Shown: positions 1-12,827, numbered from the stretch's first letter. The stretch is 64,000 bases of DNA from Sipunculus nudus (GCA_026874595.1 CM049306.1:19585019-19649018); one strand, 5' to 3'. Made by a program: numbers and translations. The notes: generated by a model not told the origin, from the letters alone.

Positions 1-666
1 ATTGTACTTCGTTTCCCTTAGATTGACACTTTATCATATGAAAATAGTATAAGAATAGAGATGTGCATATAAATATGAGAAGGCTGTATTACGGAAATTC
101 AGCTCAGGGATTAGCTACCCAGGATATTTCTCATTATTATAATCTGGATATAATACTGCATGCACATTTATATTTTTCTGTGGTCGATCTATCATGTAAA
201 TGCACAGTAGAGGGAGACATTTATTATCTAGTATGCCATGTGTAGTTTTTGTATTTTTATATGGTACCTTGACTCTTAAATATAGATGTAATTAAACAAT
301 AAAATGACAATCATCATATCTCACACTGTTCATTAGCCCTACCTTTATTTAATACCGGTGTATTATTTTTATGTTTTCACAGAGCCATTCCAGCCACGGT
401 GTCGGCCACCTTTAACTTTAATTTTTACTTGGTTTAAAACCTGCACTTTCAACCTTTATACTTAACCTTGACCTTAACCTTGTGCTTCTGCACTTGATGT
501 ACATGATACCAGAAAGTTGTATTCTGCAAGGACTCTAATTATTCATAAACAAGTATGACACTCAACACCACTGTACTTAATCTTTATGTACTACGAACCA
601 CAGTAGCACAGCTACAAGTGGTTTTAATATTAGGCAGTCCTGAGATGTGAGAATAGGTTTTAAATG
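1..666. other. AT-rich DNA without a recognised gene
   Basis: No open frame longer than about 60 codons and no copy of the repeat families seen elsewhere. A good-looking acceptor (T-rich tract then TTTTCACAG) ends near 380 and is followed by about 50 bases richer in C and G, but no frame after it gives convincing protein. It probably represents intron or intergenic sequence. Confidence 0.5.
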
Positions 667-2040
667 AACAAGGCCTACAGGCCTTATGCAAACCTGTGCA
701 AAGTTTGGGAGTATGAATGAAGGTTTAGTTTAAAATTTAATATTGATCCTCTTAAGTCCTGCATATCTACCTTAGTCATCATGATTTCAGCAAAATGAAT
801 GTTTCGGACCTGCAAGTTTCAGACTAGGACATTTTAAAACTAGAATATGGGTAGTCATGCAACAAGCAACTATGTGTATCCGCAGAAATCAGAGTGGGAC
901 GGGTGAAGTGAGGCATGGATTAAGCGGCAAGGGGAATAGAGTGAGGTGTGTTGCATATTAGCATGGATGTCTGCAGCGTAAACGTGAATGTAGGTAGTGC
1001 CACCTGTCATAAAATAGAGAAAATTGTCCAGGATGTATAAACCTGCAAAATTTCTGGTGGATAAGTCAAACCACTGCTGAGATATGAGTGATTTTATCCC
1101 AAGGCAGATGAACAGATGGATGCTGTGCATAAGTGGTTGCAGGTGGCACCACCAGTTTTGCCTATGATGAAGAGCTATGTGAGATCTATACACAAGCAAA
1201 ATGTTGGCCCAATCGGTCAAACGGTTACCAAGATATGAGCTTGGATGTCTGCAGAGTAAACCTGAATGTAGGTGGTGCCACCTGTCAAAAATCGAGAAAG
1301 CTCTTCAGGATGTATTAACCTGCAAAATTTCAGGTGGATAAGTCAAACCACTTCTAAGATATGAGTGATTTTATCCAAAGGCCGATGAACAGATGGACGC
1401 TGTGCAAAAATGGTTGCAGGTAGCACAACCAGTTTTGGGTATGATAAAGAGCTATGGGAGATCTATACACATGCAAAATTTTGGCCCAACTGGTCAAACT
1501 GTTCCCGAGATATGAGCTTGGATGTCTGCAGCTTAAACGTGAATGTAGGTGGCGCCACCAAGAAATCAAGAAAGCTGTCCAGGATGTATACACATGCAAT
1601 ATTTCAGATGGATAAGTCCAACCAATGCAGAGATATGAGTGTTTTTATCCCATGGCAGATGAACAGATGGACGCTGTGCAAAAATGGTTGCAGATGGGGC
1701 CACCATTTTCAGTGTATGTTATAAAGCTTTCCAAGGGCTACATTTGTGCAAAATCTTTAGCCTTATCGGTCAAACAGTTCCCCAGATATGTGGGTTTATG
1801 TGTGGAAACAGACGCACAAATGGACGCTGGGCAGAGAGGAAAGGTCAGAGGTCAACCAAAAATGAGGGCGCAGCAGTTCACATGTGACCAATCATAATTC
1901 TGAATTTAAAAAATTCTGCCCGGTGGTTATGGATGAGTTCTCCAGAAACCTATGCGGTGATGGCGGCAGCGTCGGCGTTTCACTGAAAACATAGTATCGG
2001 CAACACTCTGTTTTGGCGGATACAATATGATTGTAGCTGG
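667..2040 (+). repeat. Family-4 composite element, first copy: head plus tandem array
   Basis: It starts with AACAAGGCCTACAGGCCTTA, whose AGGCCT-AC-AGGCCT is a short self-complementary head; the same head recurs at 15000, 35051 and 47497. From about 960 it is a tandem array of roughly 130-145 bp units, each opening with a variant of GGTGGYGCCACC (about 993, 1141, 1271, 1417, 1548 and 1697). Each unit continues through 'gcaaaatttcagg.ggataagtcaaac' and 'gatatgag', and pairs of units form a period near 275 bp. The tail near 1930-1985 (ccggtggttatgg...ggcggcagcg) matches the tail of the copy at 22230-22290. The short open frames inside are by-products of the periodicity. Confidence 0.75.
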
Positions 2041-2640
2041 CACACCAGTCTTATATACAAAGAAGAGGTATATACATATGCCCAATGTCAGACTGATGTG
2101 TCAAACCCCTCCTGTGAAATAAGCAGGGACATACACTGCAAAAGTCAATGTAGGTGGCACCACCTGTCTTGTAAATGAGAATACCATCAAAGACGCATAG
2201 ACTGGTCAAAATATCAGTCCAATACACCGAGTGACCTGTGACAAACTGCTGCCTCAAGCTACTGCACTGAGTGAACTCTTGACCTGCACCTGGCTAGACT
2301 GAGTGAACTTTTGCCTGTACCTGGCTGCACTGAGTGAACTCTTGACCTGTTGCATCATCTGACACAGCTGGCAGTCTGCCAAAGCTATAAATAGATTCAG
2401 GCTGAACTTTTGTGCCAAATATGACGCAGTGAGCAGTCTGCCAAAGCTATAAATAGAATGCAGCTACTGCACTGATTGAACTCTTGACCTGTACCTGGCT
2501 GCACTTCTTCCAATCCTGGCACTGTGCCAAAACTATTTATAGAGATGACATCATCTTGGCTAATGGCCAACATCAAAGCACTGGCAATCTGCCAATGGTA
2601 AACCAAGTGCTGCCATCTGTACACAAAAGTGGTCCCTACT
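2041..2640 (+). repeat. About 125-bp unit plus 'gagtgaactcttgacctg' array
   Basis: 2041-2230 holds one and a half units of the 125-bp tandem family that is best seen at 47705-48305, with GGTGGCACCACC at 2153-2164. From about 2260 to 2500 the phrase ctgcactgagtgaactcttg recurs about every 50-60 bases, interrupted by ggcagtctgccaaagctat with an A/T-rich end. The same two modules occur in the same order at 48360-48600, and the second module also at 35480-35720. Non-coding. Confidence 0.65.
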
Positions 2641-3049
2641 TGAAATAACTTTGAAATTTATTTTCCCAATACAAAATGCTTTTAAGCTGAATTTCTATAA
2701 AAAAAAGAAATTAGGAATATATGTAAAATTATTACGGATGCATACTGAATGCAAAATTAAAATACAGATATATCTCACTGATGGCAAATTCTTGAATTAA
2801 GTTGAGTAGGGATACCAAAAATTTATAATCCACATACATTTGTGTTTATATAGCCACAGAGAGCTGAATATCCATAATTGTAACATTGCCTGGTATGATG
2901 AATAACTTAAATCATAATCTAAATTTTTTAAAAGCTATTAAAAAAACTTTCTTGTCAATATTAACCAAAGATAACCTGAAATCTAAATGTCTAGTGGCAA
3001 AATGTAATAGATGCTGATAAACTGGTGCCAGGCTAGATGTAACAGCATC

Positions 3050-3652
3050 ACACAGCTAAAATATATGGTAAAATGACTCAATTCAATCTGCATAATTCAG
3101 CCAAAAATCATTCATGTGGAACCATTAATGACAACTATTATAAGAATTATTGTAGGGATTATTCTTGTAAAATATTTAACAAACTGGCTTCAGTGGCATC
3201 AGTTGAAAAACGTTTCGCAGGTTTATAACTCATATAGGAAGATACATCAAACTGGCTAAGTTCAGCTTCCCGTAACTCAGCCAAAAAGCACTGAACCAAA
3301 ACAATTTGAACAAACTTGAATTATCAACATCTGAGGATAATTAATGTGTGAGATTTAGGAATTTGGCCCAGTGGTTTTTGAGAAGAAGATCTTTGTAGCC
3401 ACTGAGCTAAAATGGGCTGTTATGGCATATGACTAAATTCAGCTTCCCATAACTTAGCCAAAAGTCACTGAAAAGAGACGATTTGAACAAACTTCAGAAA
3501 GCACTACCCTAGGATCATTTCTGTGTGATATTAAACATTTTGGCCATATCAGGTTTCAGAGAAGAAGTTTTTTGTAGCCACATCTACAGACGGACGGACG
3601 ACGGACAATGGACCAAGACTATAGCTCAGATGACTACAGTCAGCTAAGCTAA
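3050..3652 (+). mobile_element. Element tail: AGCCAAAAATCACTGAA tandem units, ACGG microsatellite, hairpin end
   Basis: Units of about 170-190 bp beginning near 3096, 3280 and 3458 share cagccaaaaatcac and 'gaacaaactt..gaa'. They are followed by tttgtagccacatctacag, an ACGG-type microsatellite at 3590-3606, and the terminal stem ATAGCTCAGATGACTACAGT / CAGCTAAGCTAA ending at 3652. The same tail closes the elements at 7581, 25450, 37694, 45477 and 51039. Unit relatives lie at about 36112, 48722, 51050 and 51440. The exact left edge is unclear because no palindromic head is seen next to it. Confidence 0.6.
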
Positions 3653-3977
3653 AGAACATAACAATCTTTCCCCTCAGAATGCTGGCTTGCACATATGTAA
3701 CAATATATTTGTACTTGTTCCAAATAAAAAAGAATACAAATGCTACCTTGTATTCTGATTTTCCTACAAAATAAAAATAATCATACATCTACTGAATACT
3801 GAAGAAAACAGCGAGTTCATGTACCAGTAACAAACTTGAAGAGATTAAACAAAAGAAAAAAATACAAACAGAACAAATGACAAATACAGTAACTGCTTAT
3901 TAGACAACTTATGTAACATGTCTAACTATGCTGGTATGTCAAATAGTATACTTTGGAGAAACTGACAGAAAACTTAC

Positions 3978-4136
3978 CTGGACTCAAAGTGGTTGCACTG
4001 CTCCTCTGAGCAGTCATGCTCCTCGATGAATACTTGTAAGTACTCATCCGAATCCGATCCGGAAGCCTCTCCGAGCAGATCCAGCTCATCCTCCCCAAAT
4101 GTACAAAAGCACTGACGAAGCATATTCCTGTCCCCA
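3978..4136 (-). CDS. Candidate internal coding exon of an unidentified gene
   Basis: On the minus strand a 159-base segment lies between an acceptor (CCCTTACTTGATATGTCACAG, exon starting at 4136) and a strong donor (CCAG then GTAAGTTTT, exon ending at 3978). One frame is open throughout and reads as ordinary acidic protein: GDRNMLRQCFCTF followed by GEDELDLLGEASGSDSDEY, then LQVFIEEHDCSEEQCNHFES. It uses GC-richer codons (CTG, GAG, TCC, TCG) than the AT-rich surroundings. The exon opens with one base and closes with two bases of split codons, so both introns are phase 2 and the exon is a multiple of three. The frame continues upstream to an in-frame stop about 60 bases away, so an alternative reading starts at the ATG inside (5' exon). 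Another frame is open longer on the same strand but gives poorer protein. Product not recognised: short, four cysteines, an Asp/Glu/Ser-rich middle. Confidence 0.55.
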
Positions 4137-4886
4137 CTGTGACATATCAAGTAAGGGTGACCATAGCAACAGTGCTTTCATTCCGTTAACTCTTCACGCT
4201 GACACCGCCTGTCTTTGGCGATTCCATTTAGCACAAGTAAAGCACTGATTGATTAAAATCCCTTAACACTGGGTAAGGAAGACAGGATACGAAGACCTGA
4301 TTGTATCCCCCCTAAAACCACTTAATCTTGTTGTTCCCTCTGAGAAGTGTTTCCTTAATTAATTATTCAGCTTTGTGGGCTCAATGAAGCTTAATAACAC
4401 ATTTTAAGCACTTTCCTGGATGAGGATAAAATAAGACAGCTTATTTATACAATGTGAACCGTATCTCCGAAGTCGCGATCCATAAATGTCACAGCACCCA
4501 TGGGAATACGTTATCCTTATTTCAGGCTATATTTCCTGCTTAAAGTGCCTGTATTGGTGGGAACAAGTTATTTTACCTTGTTGTTATGCACTGGGCTGGA
4601 TTGAGAGTTTGGTTTGACACTTTTCCTGCAAAAGGATAAGAGCTCATTCATTTTAGCACTAACTGAAATCCAGATGATATATTACTCGATGAAAATAATA
4701 AAGAGTGAAAACCAACCCTTGCCTTTCTCTGGTCCTTTCAAAACTATCTACATTAACAACCGGTATTTAATACATGCCAAAGAGCCCAATTAGCAAATCT
4801 GTAAAAGACATTTTATATCATACCTATGTTCCTACTTCAAAACTCCTGCTGCTGTGTATGCCATATGCCTCAAAGATTTATTAAAC

Positions 4887-4929
<43 letters not shown>

Positions 4930-5945
4930 ATACATACACTATAGATATATTACAGACACCTTTACATTAAAGGTGCCAGCAACCTTATATGTGCTTCATT
5001 AAAAGTCATTTGCCACCTTTAATGTGTAGTTTATACCATTATTAGTTCATTTTAGCTGAATACAAACTTTCATAGTGAAACCATCTGTTGAAACTCGTCT
5101 CTTTTTTACCTGATTTGAAAATCGTTTGGTTCTGTGTATTGATAAATACAATCCACCTGCATTTGTTTACTATAAAAAGACCAAGTAACCAGGTACAAAA
5201 ATGCACACGTGCAAAATATTGTACTCAAGAAAGGAAGTTTTACTTGCCATGAATTACAATTAAATTACATTTTTACTGTTAGTCTTGATTTATGACAGTA
5301 GTGCAAGACACTATGTTTATGTTTTTATTCATGCCACTGATTACTCCCTGAGAAAGTTTATTTCTTCTTTGTATAGGTGTAAGGAATGTTTTCAGAGTGA
5401 TAATAATCAAGAAGGATATTTTTATGAGTAAATAAGTAAACAGTGTTTGTCATGTATACCTAAATATGCCTAGTAAAATAATGGACACCTTTAATACAAA
5501 CACCTCTCTATTACAGACAAAAATTCAGGTTCTGGCAAACCAATTACTGGTTGGTTTCACTTTCAATATATGTCTTACATTTACTAACTCCACTATGAAT
5601 CTTGAAATAAGCTTTTTATGAGATATGGTTATTATTATGGTATAATTATATAATTATTTCATGATTATGTCTATTTAGTTTCCTTAGGATCAAATTATCC
5701 TTAATTTTGTATTTCTTAAACTGTTATTTTTACTTTCTGTTTATCACAGATAAATATCCATTGAATCTTCTTCTATACTTAAAGTTTAAAATTGTATCAA
5801 AAATCAAATCAGCATAGATCAAATACTGCCATGCTACTAAACCATGAGCTGTAACATGGGTGTTATCTTATTATTTAATCTAAATTCAGTTTGTAATTTG
5901 AGCTTTTCTTCAATATAAATGGTAACAGTTATCCACATTAGAGAA
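4137..5945. other. AT-rich DNA, probable intron
   Basis: Upstream of the exon candidate on the minus strand. It is AT-rich with many short homopolymers, one AT microsatellite and no copy of the repeat families of this window. No second exon could be chosen with confidence; CpG-bearing bases at 4470-4515 have no good splice pair. Confidence 0.5.
4890..4924. repeat. (AT)n microsatellite
   Basis: Uninterrupted AT dinucleotide run of about 17 units, followed by diffuse TATAGATA-type sequence. Confidence 0.95.
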
Positions 5946-7581
5946 AAACAAGGGACCCATGGGTCAAATCGCTCAGCTGAATTTTGGAAAATATTAGTAA
6001 CTGCAAAATATTTTTATTTCTTTTGGTTTTTCATGTTTATTATCATTAGAAAAGCTATGAGAAAACGGCCCTGCTAAAATGAAACTCTGTAAATTATAGA
6101 ATAATGGACATGAGCTAAACCATTTAGTGATGCACCAAGGGAACAAATAGGCCTACGGTAAGTGTTATATAAAAGTAACATTTCATAAACAAATAATGTG
6201 TGAAGGTAATTAAGTTTTTTTTTTAAAAGTTAAATATATGGCAATATGAGTTAATAATTAATCCCACAAAGTTTGACCAATATTCTTAATTTTAATACCA
6301 AGTTAACAGTGTTATTTACACCTAGGCCCCGCCAACTTTAATATATGAATGAAATGCTACAAAGTATTTATATCTTCTTAAATCATGTCATTTAGCACTT
6401 ACAATAGATCCTAATATTTAATCACATTTGAATATTAGGATTAAATTCCTGAAATTTATTTTCTTTAAAAAATTCAAAATTGTCCAAGTCTCATCAAAAA
6501 GAATTTATTTAACATTAAAATTATAAGATTCATCTTGTTTATTAGTCCTGTGTATTGAAGGGGTGGGTGGGGGAGGGGTCTTCGTTGTTACTGCTCATTG
6601 CTGAAAAAAATGTTAATTTTAAGATTCATCCAGTTCATAGTACAGGTCTGTCAACGGAAAGGGGGGGGGGAGAGAAAAAGGCTCCCTGTGGTATGGTATT
6701 AACTGCAGACAGCCTGATCAAGCTCAACTCAGTGGAGAGAGGGCTTGCCCTAGTGATAGGATTGCGTAACATTATGCCAACAGCCTGGGGGGGGGGCATA
6801 GAGAGTTGCACTGAATGACCTACAGTGACCAAAGTGGACTGCTTGACAATGTAAGGGAATACAACAAGAGCCTCCAAAAAAATTCAATAACTAGCCTAAT
6901 TTTGCAGCTTTTATTTTAAATTTCAGATTTTAACAGATTAAATCCTTATGTGCAAATGCTGTGAAAATTAAATCAACAGTACTAACAGGAAAAAAATGTG
7001 CCGTGACCAAAGTTGGGCAAAATTTAAGGTACCAATTTTTTATTTTTGCTAATACTTTAAAAAATTTAAAAGATTTTGATCTGATTTTGGGTATACAATT
7101 TAATTTTGATTAATTAAAGTTATATTACTGGAAAAAATGTCCTTAGTTTTAACATGTTTTGTGTTAAGTGATCAAATATCTTTCATGATTTTTTACAAAA
7201 TGCATTATGTTTGAGCCCATAACTTTTTAAAATTATTTAATACAGACTTAATTTCTTGCATGTACATAGGAACTATATAGAGAAATATATTTTATGGCAA
7301 ATATGAGGAAAAACAGATGAGTGGTTTTGATATTAGGTGGTCCTGAAGTGTGAAAATAGCTTTTCAATAAAAAATTAAGGTTTTTCCTTAATTTCTCAAA
7401 GGTACGAAGTCAGAAGGACCCAGTTTTCGGCTTGGTAGTAGATCTTGGGGACATCTAACATTATGCCGAATTTTGGATTCCTAGGTCTTACGGTTTCAAG
7501 ACGTGCCACATCTACGGACGGACGGACGACGGACAATGGACCACGACTACAGCTCGGATGACTTATAGTCAGCTGAGCTAA
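5946..7581 (+). mobile_element. Family-1 non-autonomous element (Helentron/'pearl'-like), complete copy
   Basis: The head AAACAAGGGACCCATGGGTC contains the 12-bp palindrome GACCCATGGGTC and is followed by GCTCAGCTGA. The tail has an ACGG microsatellite (7513-7533), GGACAATGGACCACGAC, a stem-loop (GCTCGGATGAC-ttata-GTCAGCTGAGC) and a terminal CTAA. The head GCTCAGCTGA is inverted relative to the last bases, giving asymmetric terminal inverted repeats. The interior is non-coding: a G-rich patch with two G10 runs (6661, 6787), then a long AT-rich core containing ggcaaaatttaaggtac and 'cccataactt'. Three further copies are at 22302, 49182 and 54346. A palindromic head, a 3' hairpin and a CTRR-like end are features known for Helitron/Helentron-derived elements; family assignment is inference. 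No Rep/helicase is encoded. Confidence 0.75.
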
Positions 7582-8759
7582 TTATTAAGATATTTTTTTG
7601 CCCTATATAACTGAATGATTCTATAGACTCCATGCTCTTCTAATTCAATATTATACCTGTAAAATGTCCTCATATGAATCTCTCCTGTATTCTTGTATAA
7701 ATTAGCTTAATTATGAACATATAAACATACATATCTAAGTAAATACAAATAAACCTTTATCTTATGAATAATCTATGCATATGCTATATTTCCCTAATGC
7801 TAAAATGTTTTACACTGATTGAAGAAATAAGAACTGATACGTTGGTCCTTTGCCATATTTTTTGTTCCTATAAACTGTAAACCAAAATAACTCACTGGAT
7901 ATAGTTAAAACTGCATGTTACATTTTAAACATAAGCATAACCATGTTGTCTGTGCTTACACAAAATAATAACAATAATAATCAGTTCTCTACCAACAAAT
8001 TGATGAGAGGAAAAATGATAAATAATATGTTAATTATTACATTTTTTGTCAATACAGCCAATAGAGTACTTGGAAACACAAAGGAAGCAGTAAACAGAGC
8101 TCAACATGTGACTGGAATTGGACATAGGTATACAGTCTATAGTGTAGGTGAACATACTGGTTATAGGACCATGTGACATTGAAAATTACTCAGTTCCTCA
8201 AAGGATCATTCACCTGAAACAAAGTTTTTTTGCTGCATCTTCATTTCTGGATGAAGACATCACTCTGATAATAACTTGTAAATGATAAGCTTAATTAGTT
8301 ACTGCATCACAACAATGGCATATTTATATAGAGTGGTTATAGATATGTTATAGGTATAGTTAATGGTATTGTAACAGAAAAAATCCAACTATTATTTTAC
8401 TCACTTCCTTTACAAATACTCTGTTCTATAATCGTTGAGGTCTCAAAAATGTCTCCAAATGTTAGTATATATGAGCAAAATGTCAGTTCTCTAATATTCC
8501 ACAAACTTCTGCTCCAGGATCCTTATATTTATGTTCAGAAAGCTGAAAATATGCTCTACACTAGCTGGAGTATTATTAAACTTTGGATTTTCTATTATTT
8601 TCTGATTTTCCAATTCTGTTTGATATTATTTATACTTTTATACATTTTTAATAAGTTCATGTATATTTCACTAAAGGTTGTTCATTTCAGCATTTCTGCT
8701 ATTTTAAAGATAAGGAATACCTCTACCATGGGTATTCCTAGTTTTCACAGCAACACCAC
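7582..8759. other. AT-rich DNA without a recognised gene
   Basis: Short open frames at 7943-8176 and 8449-8766 translate into Asn/Ile/Phe/Tyr-rich sequence typical of AT-rich non-coding DNA, with no motifs. No family repeats are seen. Confidence 0.5.
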
Positions 8760-9121
8760 AAATTAGACTAGTGATTGCTGACCTCATTATATACTTATGT
8801 GCATGGATTTTGATGCAAGCTGAACTTAGTTGCAGTATTTTATTACATTATTAATATATTTGTCAAGTTTCATCAAAATCCTTCATATTCCAAGTAAGTG
8901 ATCATCATGACACAAAGCCTGATGACCTCTGACCTCATTAAATATGCATGGATTTTGCCTGTAACAAAACTAGTGTGAGATAATCTATAGGAATGTAATT
9001 ATGATTTTTGTGAAAATCCATCAAACCCTGATAAGTTATCATGGTAACACTAAAAGTTAATGGATCCATAGATGGACAGGGACCATACCATATAATACAT
9101 CCTGTCTAAAACAGGCATATT
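8760..9121 (+). repeat. Old interspersed repeat with two diverged half-units and hairpin tail
   Basis: Two diverged copies of 'gacctcatta...tgcatggatttt...tttcatcaaaatcc' lie at about 8775-8890 and 8930-9035. They are followed by gatggacagggaccatacc and CATCCTGTCTAAAACAGGCA, a five-base stem (CCTGT/ACAGG) around a CTAAA loop near the end. The layout parallels the other element tails in this window, but the microsatellite has decayed. Confidence 0.45.
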
Positions 9122-11259
9122 AAAACTTAAAAGTGCATGTTTGTACAAACTCCTGAGACAGTTCTGACACCTTGAGGTGGAATTTGACAGGGATATTGCA
9201 GTAACTATAATTACATAATCAATGGTCATCCAAACACTGTGGCTGTGTTTACAAAGAACTCTTATACTGATACTACTGGTAATATGCCTAGCTGTAATTA
9301 TCCTCCTGTGTCCTAAGGGACAGACAGTTAGGACATAGATATGGCTTGGTGCCCGTCTTAACTGAAGTTTCATGTATTTGGCTCCATATCATTTTCTGTT
9401 CTTAAATATGACCATAAGGGTTTTAAGGCAGTATCTAGATGTCTACCAGTTAACATCTAGAAATAAGTTTGTGTCATTGGCTAATGTTGGCTGAGTTTTA
9501 AGGTAATTATAATAACAAAATAGTGCATGGTCACTATTTGGGCTGAGTCCATTTAGAAATTATAATACTGATTATTAAAAAGGAACTTGGATAGACAACA
9601 AATATTCTTATTAAAAGAAAAGTAAGAATTTCTAAAGAGGCAACATAGGGATTGGATTACACCTGCTTCGAACAAAAATTCCCTGGACCATCTGTTAAAA
9701 TTCCAGGATCTGCCACTGTATTAATGCACAATCCCTGTCTTAAAGCCTGACAGTCCCACAACACTTTTCAGCAAATATTTACAGTGATGTTAGTAAATCA
9801 GAGATCTTTTTTTCAGGAAAACAATCATGTGCCTACACCTATGGGAACATTTTAACGGCACCATACATTTAATCATTATTGCTGTCCCCAAACATTACCA
9901 CGATCGTTATGACTTCGTTGTAGACTTTATTACCCTCTTCTTGTATGCTATGAATTTCCTAAACAGAAGATAAGTTACAGATTTTGAAAATTTGTCACAA
10001 ACATTTTCTTCCTGCCTGAGCTGAGAGCACTAGCCCTGGAAATCCAGAGACATTTACAAAACATTTAAGAATAACTAGCAATGCAATGGACAGGAACACC
10101 TTAAGAATAAGTGAAGAGATGACATGAAAGTGCCTGTTTATACTTGTTTTCCAAGATACAATATAATAATAAACAAATTAAGGTAATTTATATGGGTCTA
10201 TTATAAAAGTGATGAAAGTATTTGCTAAAAATTTTTTATTTTTTAAACAAATATTACAACAGTAAATTTTAAAACTAATCAAAACCTCGAAGCTATCAAA
10301 GCTATTGAAAGCATGACTTTGACTATATTTTTATAAAGTTTAGCAACCAAGTTAGATATCTATGATTAAAAATTCTAGGTATATGTATATTTGAACAAAA
10401 TCAAGACAAGTAAAAGCATATACATTTGATAATATACATGTCAACAGCAGATAAGGCAACAAGTTTGGTTTAACTTACAAAATTATTTGAATGTCACTGC
10501 AAAGTTAGTGGAAATGAAAAATACTCTTTTTGTTTGCTCTATCAGTTAATGGCATACTTCTAATAATATACAATGTTCCTGCATGGTTAATAATTGTTAT
10601 GCTGACTTAAACAAAGTGTTCTGACTCTCTTGTCACGAAAAATATCAATATTTTATAGATAATCACCTAACCCAGGTCAATAATCAATATTAACATTTAT
10701 CCCAATATTCCTAACAAATAAAACAGACCATGAATCAGTTTACAATAGTCTGCACTAGGCCACAAATCCACATCAGTTCAGTTTTCTTTAATCAGCTTGG
10801 AAGATGGTCCACAGTAGTTAGGTTTAGTCTAATCCACAGCAGACTGGTTCCTAGTGTATACAGGCAAATCAGTTTCTTGTCTGGATGAGGCCAGTGTTGC
10901 TACCATTTGACCGATTCCTTCAAACAAAATACTGCTTTTTGTAACACATACAGTAAATCAAATAAAAAAAAAGTGTGACAGCAAACTCATTTTTGTTGAA
11001 TAAACTGATGTAGGCTTTTGTAAAACAAACTACAGAGCAGACACAAAGCATACAACTTCAAGTTTAAAGTCTACTGTTTTACTGTAATCTGATTTAGGTG
11101 CAAAAATAGGGCTGGAGGGTAGACATGGCCAATACAAAGAGTTTATACCAGGGGTACCCATACAAAAAATTTTTGTACTGGAAACGTTCCAGGAAAGTTC
11201 TGGGAACTTGAACGCTCCGACAACACATCTTATGTAGCCACAGCATGTACAAGCTATCC
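9122..11259. other. AT-rich DNA without a recognised gene
   Basis: I see no gene or family repeat here. The few short frames have no recognisable motif. CpG-containing bases around 9895-9920 are not flanked by a convincing pair of splice sites. Confidence 0.45.
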
Positions 11260-11405
11260 GGGACGTTCCCACTAGCTCCTATGCTGTGTTCCCACAATGT
11301 TCCAGAAACGTTTCAACTAGCTGGGACATTCCCACTTGCTGCTACATTGTGTTCTCGCGAGGTTCCGGAAATGTATCAACTAGCTGGGATGTTCCCACTA
11401 GCTGG
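11260..11405. repeat. 63-bp minisatellite, about 2.3 units
   Basis: Units start with GGGACGTTCCCAC at 11260, GGGACATTCCCAC at 11323 and GGGATGTTCCCAC at 11386, exactly 63 bases apart, and each full unit ends with CAACTAGCT. Because 63 is a multiple of three, a plus frame stays open across the array and gives a 21-residue periodic peptide (LAGTFPLA at each unit start). This is more likely a by-product than a gene. Confidence 0.8.
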
Positions 11406-11895
11406 TACAGATGGCTTTGGCATATAATTTTATAGGGTGCCAGCAGCATACTGAATGGCAACTTCTGTCTAGCTGTGCTGTGATTGGCTAAACTGATTTA
11501 GGATGGAAAAGCAGCCATCTTTGCAAAATTGAGAATATGTACTATGTCAGCTCTTGTAAAATTATGGAGAACTGTGCCAAAGAGCTCAAGTAAGAGTAAT
11601 ATTTAACAGATCCAGCATGTTCAGAGGACTCATTGGATTAATTAGAACATACAAACACTTCATAGAAACACAGCTAGGGAGGACCAGTAGAGCTAGACTA
11701 TTTGTTACAGCCATCATGCAGTAAGTTTGAACTACAGAGCTCATAGTTCTATAAGCTGGTATAGATAGAAAATAATTTAATATCATAAACACAGCAATTT
11801 TTTTCAACCATAAATGATATCTCCTTGCTTATTTGGTTTATATCATTAATAAAATCAAGTTGAACAGTTTGCTTTTTCGAAAGCTTCCTCAAAAG

Positions 11896-12827
11896 TACTG
11901 TGGTTGCCTTTATATTGGCGGGGCTGAATTTTTCGCGGTTTTCGTATTTTCAAAAGTTTCATGCAGTTCCAATTTCGCGCTCTCATTAGTCTAGTAGTAT
12001 ATTTTATTATCAAATATGAAACTATGAACTGTAATGACCAAATTATTTCATGACCCGCAGATTTCTCTTTTATCTAGGTCTACTATTTCTCTGTCTGGAT
12101 ATCACATGTTTGAACAGTCACAGACGGCTGAGCTGACAGGTGCGGAAAGCATTGACCCAGCTGGTTGTTATTAGATATGGGTCAAGGCTAATTCTAAAGA
12201 ACTCTTTTTCCACTGTTCTACAGCAATTTGGCCCCATAATGAACTGTGACAATTAAAATATATATTTAAAATTCACGTCATCACTAGCCAATCAAATATC
12301 GTTTTGGCGCATCATGATTTCGGAAGTGACAGAATTAGTCCTTTATACAGTTACAAGGTGGCGCTACCCTAGCGACTACGTTCACTACTTCAGTGGCAAA
12401 TTTTTCATTAACAATAACTTAATACAGCACAATGTGAAAGAATACCTTCTACTAACTATTCTTTTAAGCGGCACTGGATGTCATCTGTCATGTACCAGGG
12501 GTAGGAAAAACTGCCAGGCACACCTACCAGGTCAGCACATCCCTGCAAAGGATCCCGGTTTTTTGCATCTAAGCCAACCGATATAATTTTAAGTAGACCC
12601 TGTTATTCTCCCTGAATCACGTTAAAGTATATGCACCAGGCTCGATGGACATCACTACATAACTAAAAATTAATTTCAACTGTCGCCAACTATCGCAGCT
12701 TCTGAAATTAACGATAATAGCCTGGTATGTATGCATTCAAAACTGCGTGGTTTCAATTTCGCGTTCAGAGAGCGACCGTGAATATTGCAAATTTAAAACC
12801 ACCGCAAATAAGAAGACAACCACAGTA
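11896..12827. mobile_element. TA-flanked inverted-repeat element (MITE-like)
   Basis: The left end reads TACTGTGGTTGCCTTTATAT and the right end, reverse-complemented, reads TACTGTGGTTGTCTTCTTAT. These are inverted ends of about 20-30 bases that continue with weaker similarity (GCGG, TTCGCGG against TTTGCGGTGG). Both sides have a TA dinucleotide, as in Tc1/mariner-type insertions. The element is about 930 bp and has no transposase; the one 90-codon frame inside (12314-12586) shows no motif. Its right end coincides exactly with the breakpoint of the neighbouring tandem duplication. Confidence 0.6.

Noticed and set aside
380-440. Good acceptor (atttttatgttttcacag) followed by CpG-bearing sequence.
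   Set aside because: Frames stop within about 10-30 codons and the peptides are unconvincing; no poly(A) or donor support.
1354-1897. Several overlapping frames of 80-104 codons on both strands.
   Set aside because: They lie in the family-4 tandem array and recur with it.
11535-11590. Short frame ending MENCAKEL just before GTAAGAG.
   Set aside because: No acceptor within a reasonable distance, and a stop lies directly after the donor-like bases.
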